From contig OZ176050.1 of the NCBI GenBank assembly GCA_964247055.1, forward strand, positions 14,694,001-14,758,000: a stretch of 64,000 bases of DNA, given 5' to 3'. The notes beneath the pieces are model-generated. The model was not told the origin of the DNA and did no database searches. It saw only the letters and a list, made by a program, of their open reading frames with translations. Positions within the stretch are counted from its first letter, which is position 1. Each line of letters starts with the position of its first letter. Shown here piece after piece: positions 1-12,900 of the stretch. This stretch comes from Paragordius varius. Taxonomy: Eukaryota > Nematomorpha. The position numbers were made by a program, and so were the translations under genes.

Positions 1-760
1 GTTTGAATATATTTTTGGCCCAAGGTATGAGACCGTAAAAATTAGCTAAATATCCAAGGTATTCCCTGTTAAAAGGCTAAAATTTTAGTCATGTCTTTTT
101 TTATATTGGCTGCTGGGTAAATAGATATGCTACTGCCCCATCATATCTAGCTGCTAGGTAAACAGATACCTGCAACTCCCCCGTCATATATAGTGTGCCT
201 AGTTTAATAAATGCTCATAATATTACCCGCCCGTAACTAGGCAAAAATTTAGGTCTTGCGCTTTTTTAAAAATTAGCCGTTATTTTGGTCCTTCTCACCT
301 TAATAAATATGCCACCATTGAATGATTTTTTAGTTTTCAGGTAAATTTCTAAAAACTAATGAGAGCATATGGAATCAATCTTGATTTCAGGTATTATCCG
401 TAAAAAGGAAAAAATATAATCAAATGCTTTTTTTGTATCAGCTTCTGGGTTGGAACTGCACCACCATATCGAAATCACGGTGTTTAATTTTCAGAAAACT
501 TATCAGGCCATATAAGTTTAATAAGGGCCTGAAATATTGCCCGTAAAAAGGCCAAAATTACAGTAGAGCAATTTTTTCAGTTAGCCGTCAATTTGGGGCC
601 TTCACACCAACAATATATTAGTAAGAATGTACGGTTTAAAAAATTTTAGAAGCATCGTTTTGAAAATCCTATGAGATCATAACTATTAAATAATCTTTCG
701 AAATAATCCACATATATGGATCACAATTTTTTTGAGCCCTTTTTTCAAATAGCGGCTTCG
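1..760. repeat. degenerate dispersed repeat, internally repeated
   Basis: Four or more loosely repeated blocks of roughly 150 bp share the pattern ATATTRCCCGTAAAAAGG, then CAAAATTTTAGTC, a T-run and TTAGCCGT (near 40-110, 225-290, 400-450 and 530-600). The same words recur at 59148-59400, and in reverse complement inside the 4.7 kb repeat (around 2640-3260). No open frame of note. It is probably the edge of a large, old transposable element family; the family is not identified. Confidence 0.5.
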
Positions 761-1269
761 CAGGCCTCTTACATTATCATATTTACCACGGTAAAATACT
801 TAAAAAAATTTATTTAGCAATTTTAATTTTATAAAATCATGTGCCAAGATAGCTTATGGGTACAAAACTACAACGTGTAATCTTTTATGAAAAATAAAAA
901 ATGATTGATTATAACATATGTTAACATTTTTACAATTTCTTTTGTTTATTGTTATCTATCTTAAAACAAATTACATCCATAACTACCTGTTGTTAAGGTT
1001 AACTATCACGAATATAAAATAATGTGATAGTTATTTAATTGCTATATATTTATATTTTTATGAAAGTAATTTGGATGATATCATACAAAACAAATAAAAT
1101 AAAGATAATTCATGATGGTATTTGCACGATATATGCAGATATTAACTAGTAAACTAATGGATATGCTATTTACATCATAATACAAAAATATAAATATAGA
1201 CTATGAAAATATTATCCTCACTCCAATTTGTATCACACATACGAAAAAATATAATTATAAATATTTGCA
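761..1269. other. AT-rich stretch without recognised feature
   Basis: Very AT-rich sequence with stops in all frames; no gene, RNA or clear repeat recognised. Confidence 0.5.
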
Positions 1270-1720
1270 TCCGCTAAGGTTTGGTTTTCTCAACGAGGCC
1301 CCTTTTACCTTGTAAAGGGAGAAAGAACTGATACCGCAGAAGTAGACATACTGAGAACCAGTACTTATATCACACCGCTTACATTGGCCACGCTGACTGT
1401 CAACGTACAGAAAGCAAACGGAGAGCGGAGAATCTGTAGCGATTCTAGAATTACGATCAATAAATGGCTGCAGAGGACTCCCACATTATACAATGATTGA
1501 TGATTGAGTAAGTAAGATTGACGAAGGACAAGCTTTTAATAAGATTGATCTGTAAGACACCTACCTCCCCAGGTAACAATTTCAAGGCAAAAAAGATTCG
1601 TCCGTTACAAAGGATGCCATTCAGATTGTCAGGAGCCGATAATCTTTCAGCGAGTTATGGACCAGTTTAACAAGTAATGGCCCGGATGGCGTGAGAAAGC
1701 ATAGATCGAATGAAACGCGT
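1270..1720 (+). mobile_element. Ty3/gypsy LTR-retrotransposon fossil, reverse transcriptase piece
   Basis: A GC-richer island in AT-rich surroundings. Short in-frame stretches resemble the start of a Ty3/gypsy reverse transcriptase (a GERRICSDSR-like segment, where the family has a D-G-x-x-R-x-C-x-D-x-R-like block, and later an IFQRVMDQF segment). It is a broken fragment with several interruptions. No LTRs, gag, integrase or envelope are recognised next to it. It looks old. Confidence 0.65.
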
Positions 1721-2329
1721 CGACACACCCAACACATAATGTTACCTTTCAAACTAGTTGTATTTCTTTTGTGTGTGTATGATACAAAAGTTCTCCAAAG
1801 GGTGTAGTGATGTTATATATGCAAATTTTAAATATATATATGTATGATATAGTTTTTAGTAAGATTTGCATTGTCCTATTTATAAATTTTTGTATCATGT
1901 AAATAACATATCCATTATTTTCATGAAATTTTATTTGTTTTATTTGATATCATTCAAATTATCACTTAAAATATTATATAAAGAGTATAAAAAACGAATA
2001 ATTATCTTTCAAGTTTTACGATTTTTACCTTTGTTTCTTATTACAGTAATATAATTTTTAAAATGATTTTCGTAATTCGGTGCATCAATGTTATATAGGT
2101 GTAATCTTTTGCATTCGATTTGTTCCATATTTTTGGGAATATTAGATGTTAATGTAAACAGGCTTGGGTCCCCACAGACTCAAATTAGAATCGGAGGACT
2201 GAAATGAATGTGTTTTATTCAAGTGTTAAATAAATTTTTTTGGTAAAAGTTAAAACATTTCTCATCACAACATAATATAAACTATATATAAAAGGAACAA
2301 TATTTTTATAATTTTAAAATTTAGATGGG
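1721..2329. other. AT-rich stretch without recognised feature
   Basis: No supported gene. The short open frame at 1866-2054 has AT-driven composition and no recognisable motif. Confidence 0.5.
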
Positions 2330-4138
2330 GCTTTTACTGAAATTTTTGGACACGTGTAAAATGGGTGAGTTTTCTTAAATTAATGGCAAATATGCTGATA
2401 TTGAGCAGTAGAAATTATAAATATGTGTTAATTTTAAGCATAAAAAAATATTTTTCCAAAATAATGGATATTTTGCTTGAAAATTTAATTAATAATAAAT
2501 TTTGTTTATGCGAGTTTTATAGCATCGTTAAAGCGGTATACAAAAACTATTTGAATTCACATGATCTCATAGGTCTTTCAAACACGAGCAATCAAGTAGG
2601 GTCATTTTTTCACCGGGTGCATTTTGCATTGTGAGGCCTATCCAGCAACCAGTTTAAAACCGATCGCCTAAAATTTTGCCTTTATGTAGGAAATAAACAA
2701 ATATCGATTCCAAATTCATTAGGGTTCTATAATGTGATTATTAAGGTGGCTAATGCTATTAAAAATAAGACTTAACTATTGATATTTGAAATAAGCATTC
2801 GACAAATATTTGTGATTTTTCTTTATTAAATACCAAAATACATCGGTTTTAAAATTGCTTCAACGGCAAATTATTTTGACATGATCGTGTTTTTAATAAA
2901 TGAAGTCGTAACCAGCGGCTCAAAAAAACACTTGACTAAAATATATGTTATTATGTGAAAAATTACTAATAGTAAAATTAATTTCTTTTATTTTTTTTAA
3001 AAAATTGCTTCAAGGATTTTTTAGGAAGCTTAAGTCAACGTTTGGCATATGTTTTTTGCTCTTTCACAGGAAAATTCATCCCTTATTAAACAATATGCTT
3101 TTATATTTCTGAAAGTTACTTCAAGCTACGTTTATTTTATGATGGCACATATTAAAGCAGGTAGCGCTCAATTCAGTGGCTAAAATAAAAAAGCACACGG
3201 TTAAAATTTTTGCCTTTATACGGGCAATACCTGAATCAATTAATAATTTATACAGAATATCCTGAGCAAGTATGATTAAAAAATTTTATTTTGTGAATTA
3301 GTGACCAACATTAGGGGATGGTGAGCCAAATATAGGGGCTAAAACAGAGCCGAATATATTTGGGGCAAAAAATAATATTTAAGCCTACACATTTTCCGAA
3401 CTGTTGCCTCAAAGTAACGATTTTTGGGGACTTGCTTATTTAAAAAACCAATATTTCTCAGGGATTAACTAAGTGGCTATTAGGCTAAACTTTAGTCGGG
3501 CTATTTCTAAATGATCATCAATTTCGGTTAAGAATGGTCCCACATGTTTTAATTTTACTTTTAAATCAGTATTACACAATTATTAATAAATGTTTACCAT
3601 TAAACTGAAATAATAAATAAGAATTTATTTGCTTTAACACTCCATTATCTTTTGGTCTGGTTTTATATCCCAAAGTGATTTAAAATTTGAATATTTTAAA
3701 TAGTGATCAGAGTATTAAGCCAAATTTTAAATATGCCTTTATTTTAGACACATTATACTGAAATTGCGAAAGAAATCCTCCTCTCAAACATTGTGCCGCC
3801 ATGATATATTTTTGGATCGGATAATGAAATAGGCAAATAAATGTTTATTATGGTGTTAAAATATGTAAATAATTAACTTTAACAAGCTTTGATCTACTTG
3901 GATTTTAATATCAGCTGTTCATCAACATCGTGTTTTACTCTAGACATCACAAAACTGTAAAAAATATATTTTTTAATACATGTAAACAATGTTTAATTTT
4001 GTTTAAAATAACTTTCAAAACTATAGTTTATTTGCGAAATTGAGGTGGGATATTAAACTACACCAAATCATAAACTAGGGCAAAAGAGAATGAAGTGTAA
4101 TGAATTAATTTGTAATAAATCCATAGATGTTAAAAAAG

Positions 4139-4821
4139 TTAAGAATAAGTCTGTTTGCGCATATTTTCACGCTTTTTGAGATATTTTCGAAGTTTATATT
4201 TTGACATTTTCAAGGAAGGTGACATTCTTGCCAGTATTTGATCAAAGGTTAATTGATTGTCCTCTTTCAAAATTTTTTCAATTTTAGCCATTACCATAAC
4301 CTCTTCATCTGCCTTTTTCCCTGCTATTTTCATTTGCATTGGAAATCCAAATAAATACCTTCTTCTATATTTACAAACAGTTGATTTAGACATGTTTAAT
4401 TTAATTTGCATAGATTTCAAAGGAATCGGCGATATTGATTGATATGAAAAGAGACGTGTGGCTATTTCAGTCTTTTCTGAGGTCCATTTTTCTCTTCCTA
4501 AAATGAAAAAAACGATTAATGAAACAAAGATGTTTTTTAGGTGACCAATAATAATTTTAAATATAGTTCAACTATTGTTTGTATAGATTGATATGTATAA
4601 TGGTAGGGCTATCGAAACCCACATAAAACATTTTATTTTTATGGATGGAATTGTCATATTAAAAGCTTAAATTATAAATACTGCCCTGTCCAATATTATA
4701 AATCTGCTGTTATATTATAAAAATATTTGATAACACAATATCTAAAACATAATACGTAAAATACGATACTTTTCCTTTGGGGTTTAGGCAACTTCTCATC
4801 TGATGTTGTCTTTTCAGCCAT
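4139..4821 (-). CDS. two-exon small protein with two helix-turn-helix motifs (transposase-like DNA-binding domain), copy 1
   Basis: Exon 1 is complement(4770-4821), starting at an ATG and ending AGGAAAA|GTATCG. Exon 2 is complement(4139-4497), preceded by CATTTTAG. The phases agree (1 base + 2 bases) and give 136 residues. After a charged N-terminus (MAEKTTSDEKLPKPQRK), a first HTH-like segment holds the core LNMSKSTVCKYRRRY. A second lies around LTFDQILARMSPSLKMSKYK, and the C-terminus is basic. The layout resembles the paired-type DNA-binding half of Tc1/mariner transposases, but no DDE/D catalytic domain follows before the stop. The copy at 39816-40485 has the same exon-intron structure. 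Copies 1 and 2 have no indel within exon 2, although their non-coding flanks carry many, which suggests past coding constraint. It could be a DNA-binding-only transposase derivative or the 5' exons of a longer, lost gene. Binding DNA is an inference. Confidence 0.6.
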
Positions 4822-6685
4822 TTAAATGATTAACGTTAAGAAAGTAATGGGTTTTGTTTATAGAAAATGAATATCAATCAAGTTAAACAGTACAGTTTAA
4901 AAACAATCATAAAATTAATTAGTATCACACAAATAACGAATTTATAATTTAATCGTCTGCCATTTCACTATTTGTTAAAATTAATGTATTTTTTATGTGA
5001 TATGTAACGTTAGAAAGAATGTTGTAATATAAAAAATTACTCAACTAAAACTTATTGGTCAGTTAATTCAAAAAAATCATATTGAAATAGAAATCATTTA
5101 TAAAAAATTATGACACTGTTTCGGAGATACCCAGTTTTTACCTGAAATGAATTAGATCCCATCTATTTAAAATCACATATAAATCAGAAATAGTGCATAA
5201 TGGCAGATTATGCGACAATATATTTGATCCATAAAACGCTCAAATGGCATCAAAAATTTAAGAGAGAGACTCAGTTATTTAACTCAGTAGTATTCAAACT
5301 GCGTCCCTAAAATGGCTTTTTATGACCCTGTGAAGATCAATAAAATTTTTTGATATACTTATTTTGTGCATAAATAACTGCAAACAGCTATAAAATCTTT
5401 TTTCAATATTATATAATATATGGCCCTTGAAACAAAAATAATATTTCGGCTCTTTTAAGTTTTAAATGTAAAGAAACGTATCCTATTTGTATATGGCAGC
5501 ACTTTCTCCATACATTTCGGTGCTAGCAATTTAGATATTTGGTTTTTTAAATTTACTGTCATTAAAAAGTTTGCATTAAAGCGCTTTTAGATATCACGCT
5601 ATATTAATTGCATTTCGTACAGTTGTCTATAAACTATTGCGCCACATTTTTTATTAATGCCCTCTAACAGCTGATTTTAGTAATATTTCGAGGTTCGTTC
5701 TCTGAATTTTCATCCTTTAAAAAGGGGGATACGATGTTTTTCCTCGGTTCAGATTTACAAGTGGTATGTTTCTAAGACATAATAATTCAATGCTTTATCG
5801 GTTATAGTAACATCTATATTCGCACCTTAGAATTTTTTTTTAATTAATTTAAATTTGACTTTGGTGATCGTTGCGATTGGGGATAATACATGATCTATGA
5901 TTTTTAGATTGGTTTTACATATATAAATTTTATTCCATGTGGATAAATATATCCGTTACATGAAATTGCTCTGTCAACAAATAGTTTACCGTTCTTTTAT
6001 ATAGATATAACATTACGGGACAAGTCTAGTTTTGTTTTGTCAAACAAATACAAAACAATACACTTAAAAATACCAAGTAGTAAACATTCGAATAAAGTAT
6101 TTTATCGCAGAATTTTGAAAATATTTATCGAAAAAGAGTTGCGTAATAGCTACTTTTTTTGCGTTAATCTTAAGGAGAGGAGCGTGTTTTAATGATTTTT
6201 GGTGTCAATGGAGGCCTCATATATATGTTTGAATTCCTTTAGCAAAAATATGTCCACAAAACTTGTGTTACATCAATATTTTTGTTATTAAATTTAAACC
6301 ACAGGCTTGATCCCCCCTTTTAGTATGCAAAAAAATTTTATTTTAATTCTGCAGCCATGTCAGATTTTTTGATCTAAGATTTTGACTTTCATCTGTGTAG
6401 CAATTACAAACAATCTGGGTTTTATAATTGCAATTATAACTCTATAAAAATTAAATGAATTTATTAGAGTAAATTTTCGATTACAAGTAATCTTTGTCAA
6501 ACGCAAAAAATAAAATTAAAATATAAAATAATAATTTATTGGCATTTTATCCATGATAAATTATTTATTTCGTCTGGTTTAACGACGCTTTAAATTTCTA
6601 CTACCTTAATTGCTTGTAAATACTTTGGTTAAAGAATGGAAAATATATTAGATGCACTTTGGTTAGAGATTGGTACGGTTTAAAC

Positions 6686-6875
6686 CAGTGGTCCTCACCT
6701 AAATATAAAGGGCAGCCGAATAAAATATTTTTCTTGTCTCAAGGGCTGCCGTGCATCATATAATAGCGACAGATATTGCATAATTGCTTGGGAACATATG
6801 CAAATTTTTTTACCCTAAATATGTACATTTAAAAGCCATAAAAAGCACTTTTGGGGTTTTAATTAAGTACTACTG
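6686..6875. mobile_element. hAT-type MITE, 190 bp
   Basis: It begins CAGTGGTCCTCACC and ends in the near-complement GTACTACTG. It is flanked by an 8 bp target duplication with one mismatch (GTTTAAAC at 6678-6685, GTTTAAAT at 6876-6883). The 8 bp duplication and CAGTGG ends are hallmarks of hAT elements. It is too short to encode a transposase. A diverged counterpart sits at about 42765-42950 in the second copy of the host repeat, so the insertion predates that repeat's spread. Confidence 0.7.
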
Positions 6876-7078
6876 GTTTAAATTTCAATAAGTTTACCAA
6901 TGAACTTGAACCTTTGTATTTTCCCATTCATATTTTTGAACAAAATAAGTGTTTTTTTACATATTTTTGCCGGTCAATATAATAGTTTTAAAAAATCTGT
7001 AGATTGATAAATTTTTATTCCAGAACATCATATGTTAACCAATTTTTATAAATTAAAATGCATAAGAACCGAATTTAG

Positions 7079-9855
7079 GGATAAACTATTAAAAAAGACA
7101 TATATATAATTTAGTAATTAAATAATTAAATTAAAATTATCTTAATTATATATGTATGAGGCGTAAAAAATTAATCATAATTAAATTATCATAGAAATGA
7201 ATGATATGACATAATTACGTTGGGCGGAACAAGTTAGAGTTTTTACTTATAAAATAGATCCACATTGCTAAGATTAAAAAAACCATATAATTATTTATTC
7301 ATTGCAATTAATAAAAAATAATCAATAACACAATACTTAATAGATGTTGTAGAAAATGGTAAAATAATAGCTGACCCTAATTAGCCTACTTTAAATCTAG
7401 CTTTCAATCAGTTTTTGTAATTACTGCTTTTCTTTATGATTTATTGGCAAATTATGCAAGCGGAATTAAAGTTCTTTCTTTATATTCTCAAAACTTTTAG
7501 CCATATATATATATAACTTAGGTCTTTTCACTAAATAATTACATGTTCTAATTTCTTTTATAATGATGCAAGAGCGATATATAATTATATACCATATTAC
7601 TAATATTTATTACATTAGATAATCCTACTTTTTAGTTTAAGATCAAAAGTCAAGAGCTTTTTAAATGTATTAAAACTATTAATTATTTGAATAAAACAGA
7701 AAAATCAAATCATTGGAATACTTTTTTAAATGGGATAATCACCTAACTGTAACACAAGAATTTACAGACACATATAGTTAAATTCATCAATGGTTGTAAT
7801 TAAACATTATTTAATACTTTATAACCTTAACTGTTTTTTAAAACAGATTACATAAATTACATACCATACGTAACTGTAATAAGACGTCAAAACTTCTAAT
7901 AAGAAATATGATATATGTATATTATTTGTGTAATCTTTTACACTTTATTGTTAATATTTATTCTCATTAAACATTCCATAAAGATTAAAGAATTTAATTT
8001 CAAATAAACGATTATGCGATCTTGATCTATTTTTAATATGTAGAACAAAATATAGCATTCAAGTTATAAAATAAAGCATTTGATGACATATTTAAATATT
8101 TAAGCGTATTATTTTTTAGTAAATATTTAGTATCGATGGATGTATTGACATATTATCTATTTTTGGTTAATTTTTTTTTATAATATTTGGAAAATATCGA
8201 TAGATTTTATATTTTTGACTTTGAAGGTCAAACTACAATTCAGAGAGAGGGCGGATCAGGCTCCATACGGATTTTAAAGGATTTTAATTTTATTTCAAAA
8301 AATAGGTATTTAACAGTTATAATTATAAATAATACATAAAAACACCCATTTATGAGTAGTACGGTTTAAATTTGATTATTTATTCAAAATTAAGGGGTTG
8401 CATAGAGGGGGAGGGGGCGCCAGAAATGTAAGCTACGCCTCTGGTATAATGATCGCGTTTTCATCTTTCTTAAATATTTGTGTAAAATTAGTATACAGGT
8501 AAAATTCATATACTTAGAAAATATGATTTTTTATGACATCTCAATGATATTCAATCATATATCTGATAACTAATCAAGGTATGTCCAATACAAATGGCTT
8601 CGCGGACCGCATTCAAAAAATATATCAAGGGCATTTATGAATATTTTAAAATTTTTGACATTAATTAATTTCGAACACAATTTAACTACTATATAAACCT
8701 ATTGTTGCTTGCTCTTTTCCAAATAAACTTATTCAGAAATTTTTAAATATATTTCATATTTATTTGGTACTTTTTTAAATTTATTGAGCACAAAATATTT
8801 TCATGCGACCTGCAGGTTAGAAATTCCTGTAAATCTTGATCACAAAACATATCGAGATTAATTTTATTTAATAAATCCTGGAAACACATCTTAAAATAGA
8901 ATTTCAACGATATTTTAATGGAGATTGGATCTGAAATTTTACCATTCTGTTCTGCATAAAAGAGCAAATATTTTTAAAGGGCACCAGATTGTATTTAAAT
9001 CTTACATCTTAAAAACTTAAACGAGAACTTAAATTTTTAATAAAAATTTATTATTCTGTTGGTAACACAATAGAGTAAAGATGTAAAAAAGGTATAAAAA
9101 AGAAAAAAGCATCAAACACTTTTTTGCATTTATTATCTTCTTTTTTTTACATTTTAATCATACATAAATTAATTTTACCACTACATATTTATTTTTATAT
9201 TTTATATTTATTAATCTCTTCCATTGAACAAATCAATTATTTTAAAATATTTTCCGTGACTCATATTAACCGCAAAAATCGATTTCGATTCCAAAAGCCC
9301 GTTTTGCCTATCTGAACTCCTGTTAAAGCTCTAGAAGTAAGCCAATAGATATATATAATATTTCATAAATAATTTACCATTTATGTAAAACTTAAAATAA
9401 TAGTTAATTTTTAAAAAGTCTCTAGTAGATTATCTAGAAATTATGACACTTCTGTAATTAAATATCGTTTGTCACCAAAAATATTTTGTAAGCATAAAAA
9501 ACTGTCTCCACACATGTCCAAATCAAAAAATGCATTTTTCAATACCCTTCTAACTCAATAATAATGAGACAACCTGTGGTTTAGACATCATCTTAGATTA
9601 TAACCTTATTGCAATAGATAATGTATTACAACGTTTCATATTTATTTATTTAGATACAATTTATCTTGCTGTCAATATTGTGTCCTTATAACAAATATTA
9701 TATTGGAAAGAGCCACCTGCTATCAAGATTTATTACATATATATATTGAAGACGATGATATTATCACAACTTTAAAATCTATCAAATGTAAAGTAATTTA
9801 TCAATATTCATGCTTCAAACAATGTTTCAATTTTCCGTAATTTAACCTATAAAAT
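7079..9855. other. AT-rich intergenic region upstream of the semaphorin gene
   Basis: No gene recognised; the small open frames here have no motif. At 8400-8440 a G-rich run followed by AAGCTACGCC looks like a transposon end. At 8578-8625 a piece with TATGTCCAATACAAATGGC and GGACCGCATTC resembles the hAT-like remnants at 27553 and 31201. The 5' untranslated region and promoter of the semaphorin gene should lie near the right end, but no core promoter motif stands out. Confidence 0.4.
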
Positions 9856-9994
9856 ATGATTGCGACATTGCCTCAAGTTTTGACTTCTTTAATCATCCTA
9901 CCCATATTAACATTGATACAATGTTTCAATTCGGATATCGCCACTACCTATGAAAAATCCTACCCCTCATCTATAAAATATTGGACTTACAAAG
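9856..9994 (+). CDS. semaphorin-5 exon 1 (signal peptide)
   Basis: The ATG at 9856 opens 46 codons plus one base, ending AAAG|GTTAAA. The N-terminus is strongly hydrophobic (LTSLIILPILTLIQC), a typical signal peptide. Its end (SSIKYWTYK) joined to exon 2 (D-I-E-Q-E-Y) matches the family's ISYKEIGPWL-type segment. In-frame stops lie just upstream, so this ATG is the likely start. It is 4.7 kb from exon 2. Confidence 0.78.
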
Positions 9995-12900
9995 GTTAAA
10001 TTTAGAATTTTTTTTATAAAAACCATTTACCTTCTTTTATATTTAAACTTTTTAAGAACATTAATCATTTTTATAAATTTTTTATGATTTATGTGTTTAG
10101 GAGTTACTAATTAAATTTATTTTGGTATATAGTTAGTTCATTTATCATTTTTGTTTGAAATTAATATATATGACGTAATTTAAGCGTACATTTCACGCAT
10201 GAAATATCAAACCTCTCCTCCAATTTAATTTAATTCTAATAGGAATATTAGCAAAGGTTGTTTTGTAATTTGAGAAAATTTAGGTAACATATCATTATTT
10301 TTTGGATGTATGAAAAGGGCGTTTTGTAATCTTTGATATTATAATATTTAAATTTTAAAATTTATATCAGGTTTAGTATAATTTACGTTTTGTTTTTATT
10401 CCATATGTGTAGAATTAAGTCTATAATATATAAGTATAATAATCAATCAAGTTGCTTCTAGAAAGATTTTTGGTGCCTCACATGGAGAAAAGTTCAAAAA
10501 TTAATTAAACTAAAATTTGGTTGTCGTAGATTTTACTAATTTAGTATTTCATAATAAAACACTTGGTTGTTATTACGTTAAAAAATCTAAAAGCTAAACA
10601 CAAAAGCACTTAAAGTTCACATATGGTCAATGTGAATTAGTATAGTTATAAACATTTTCCTTCAATCAACAAAAGTGAAATTTCTCCCATTTAAATTTTG
10701 TATTTATCTGGGAAAGATGTAATTTTTAATTTTTTTCTCAAGTTAAATTTTTTTCTTAGGGCATATATATATGTATATTCAAATTATCATTAATATATAT
10801 TTTTACAATAGCAGGTGGAAATTACAATATAAAATTACATTTCTATTGTTTCTTCCCTTTTCTTTACTGGCCTAATATTTATGGTTATCACTTTTTTTAC
10901 TATAATAACACCTTTTTCATTTGTTTCACAGAAATGAATATTATATTTATTTGTCTTTTTTATGACTGAAAAATTACCCCTCTGAGCCTTAAGCACTTTA
11001 CATACACTCTTTCTATTTTATCAATTAGATCAAAACACCATAATTTATTTATATTTATATAAATTTATATTTGCATAATTCTCCCCAACCAATTACTATT
11101 GAGCCACACTGTGTCACCTTTTTTACATTGTTACATAAAAGTCGCGTTAGTCTAATTTTTTACCTGGCTGTGCTGCTGCGCAAGTTACACACATATAATT
11201 TATTCATGTCTTACATTTAAATTATTCCATCAACCATACATATGCATATATCATGCAAATTTTACCAACAAAATTATGAAATCAACTTTATATGAGATAT
11301 ATGCCATTAAAAAGGGATTACTGACTAATAGCAAGAATTAGATATTATGGCAGAAGAGGATTCTTTAAAACCATTTCCCTCATGGGTTCGGTTTAAAAAT
11401 GTCGTTAGAGATGGAACGATAGAATTCTTGGGACTTTCACCTGCAAAAGATCCTTGCGCACAATTCAATGAAAGGCGTCTTCGATTAGTTTCTCGGCGAT
11501 GTGGATCTCTTAAACCCCGAAATTGTGAATTCGGTACCAGATCAAGTGCAACATGCGTCATCGATACATTAGACTATGGGATTAAATCGAGCAGCAAAAA
11601 AGGTCCGCCCGAACAGATTGAATTGCGTAGCGCCATACTGTCAAAACAACCCACTACTGATATTACTAATATTTCTAGTCTCCAAGATACATCTAATCTA
11701 AATAATCTTTCCAGGGACTTGGTTAACAAAATGAGACGAGAATCTGTTCCTTCGATGGCATGGAATGGCCTGCGCAATTTGGTGACAAGGAAGAAAAGGT
11801 TATCTTCGCGCTGGGAAGACACCTTAGATGCCATGTATAAAGATGTATCGCACAAATCTCCCCAAGATAAACACCGATCCATGTTATTTCAAAGTAGCCA
11901 TCATCCGTCTTACCTTAAAAGAAGTCAAAGTACTCAAATACTTTCAACTTTGGATGATTCGTTTTCATATATTCCTCGGATTGGTTCTTCTAATCGTTTG
12001 GATACCGTTGATGGAAAACAATCCAACCCCTACCTCAAAAACTATTCACCACCATTCTATTCAACTCAAATCGGGGATCAATCTTACACGAGCAAGGATG
12101 ATGAAGTATTTATTAAATCATTTAATATACAACGACCCAAATTAATTCAACCTATTGCACACAGACGATTAGGCACCTTAACCCAAATTCAGCCGACAAA
12201 AGATCCCACATTTGGCCAAAAACAAAAATCGCCATTTTCTGTTGTCCCTGTTTTAAAAGAGTCAACACCACTAACAAAGAAAACATCCCAAAGAACGACA
12301 CATCCATTTCAACCAAAAACCGACGTGAATAAAAAATCAAATTTTGCAACTCGTCTGCGCCAAAGGTTTGAATTATACCTTCACAGAAACAGGGAAGATC
12401 CCTCAAACAGACGATATCCCGCAGGTGGGATTCTCATGGATATCATAAATGATCCAGGGTACAGTAATACCTTGTGGAACAATCCTCAGTGGATTCAGGA
12501 CATGATTGCTTTAGAAGATTTTAGACCCTTTTTTACTTATTGGATTACTACACTTCAAACCATCATTCTCATACTTGCGCTGTTTTTGCATGGATTTGGG
12601 CCGGTTGGTTTTGGTATGAGACACCGGGAAAAAATATTGTTGAAACCATCACTGGCGTTAGAAAAAGCAGGATACCTGGAACCAGAAAATTTTTGGCTCG
12701 GTCCTAACCCATTCACCCTTATTCATTTGGGTGCAAAGTATTCACCATGTATGCGACGAGACCCTTTAATTTTTTCCGAAATAGATGAACGAATAGCAAG
12801 GGAAAGTCGAAGTGCTTGTTGTATTCGCAAAGATGGATCAGGTTGCATTCAAAGTGTTTGGGAGGATTGCCAAGACGATCGCTTTTTCGCTTGGTCACAC

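Larger units (their letters stand above)
2330..7078. repeat. 4.7 kb dispersed element, copy 1
   Basis: This segment aligns collinearly with 38700-43150 along nearly its whole length, with many small indels and point differences. Shared landmarks include GGACACGTSTRAA near the start, the two-exon helix-turn-helix gene (4139-4821 here, 39816-40485 there), TTGATCCCCCCTTTTAG near 6310 and CATATGTTAACCAATTTTTAT near the end. About 600 bp (roughly 3300-4080) is specific to this copy, while the other copy holds a MITE that is absent here. The boundaries are approximate and I found no clean terminal repeats. It is probably an old mobile element that carries its own small gene. Confidence 0.75.

Noticed and set aside
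2365-2634. 89-codon frame at the start of the 4.7 kb repeat
   Set aside because: The second copy of the repeat (38747 on) breaks the frame with indels and stops, so no coding constraint is visible.
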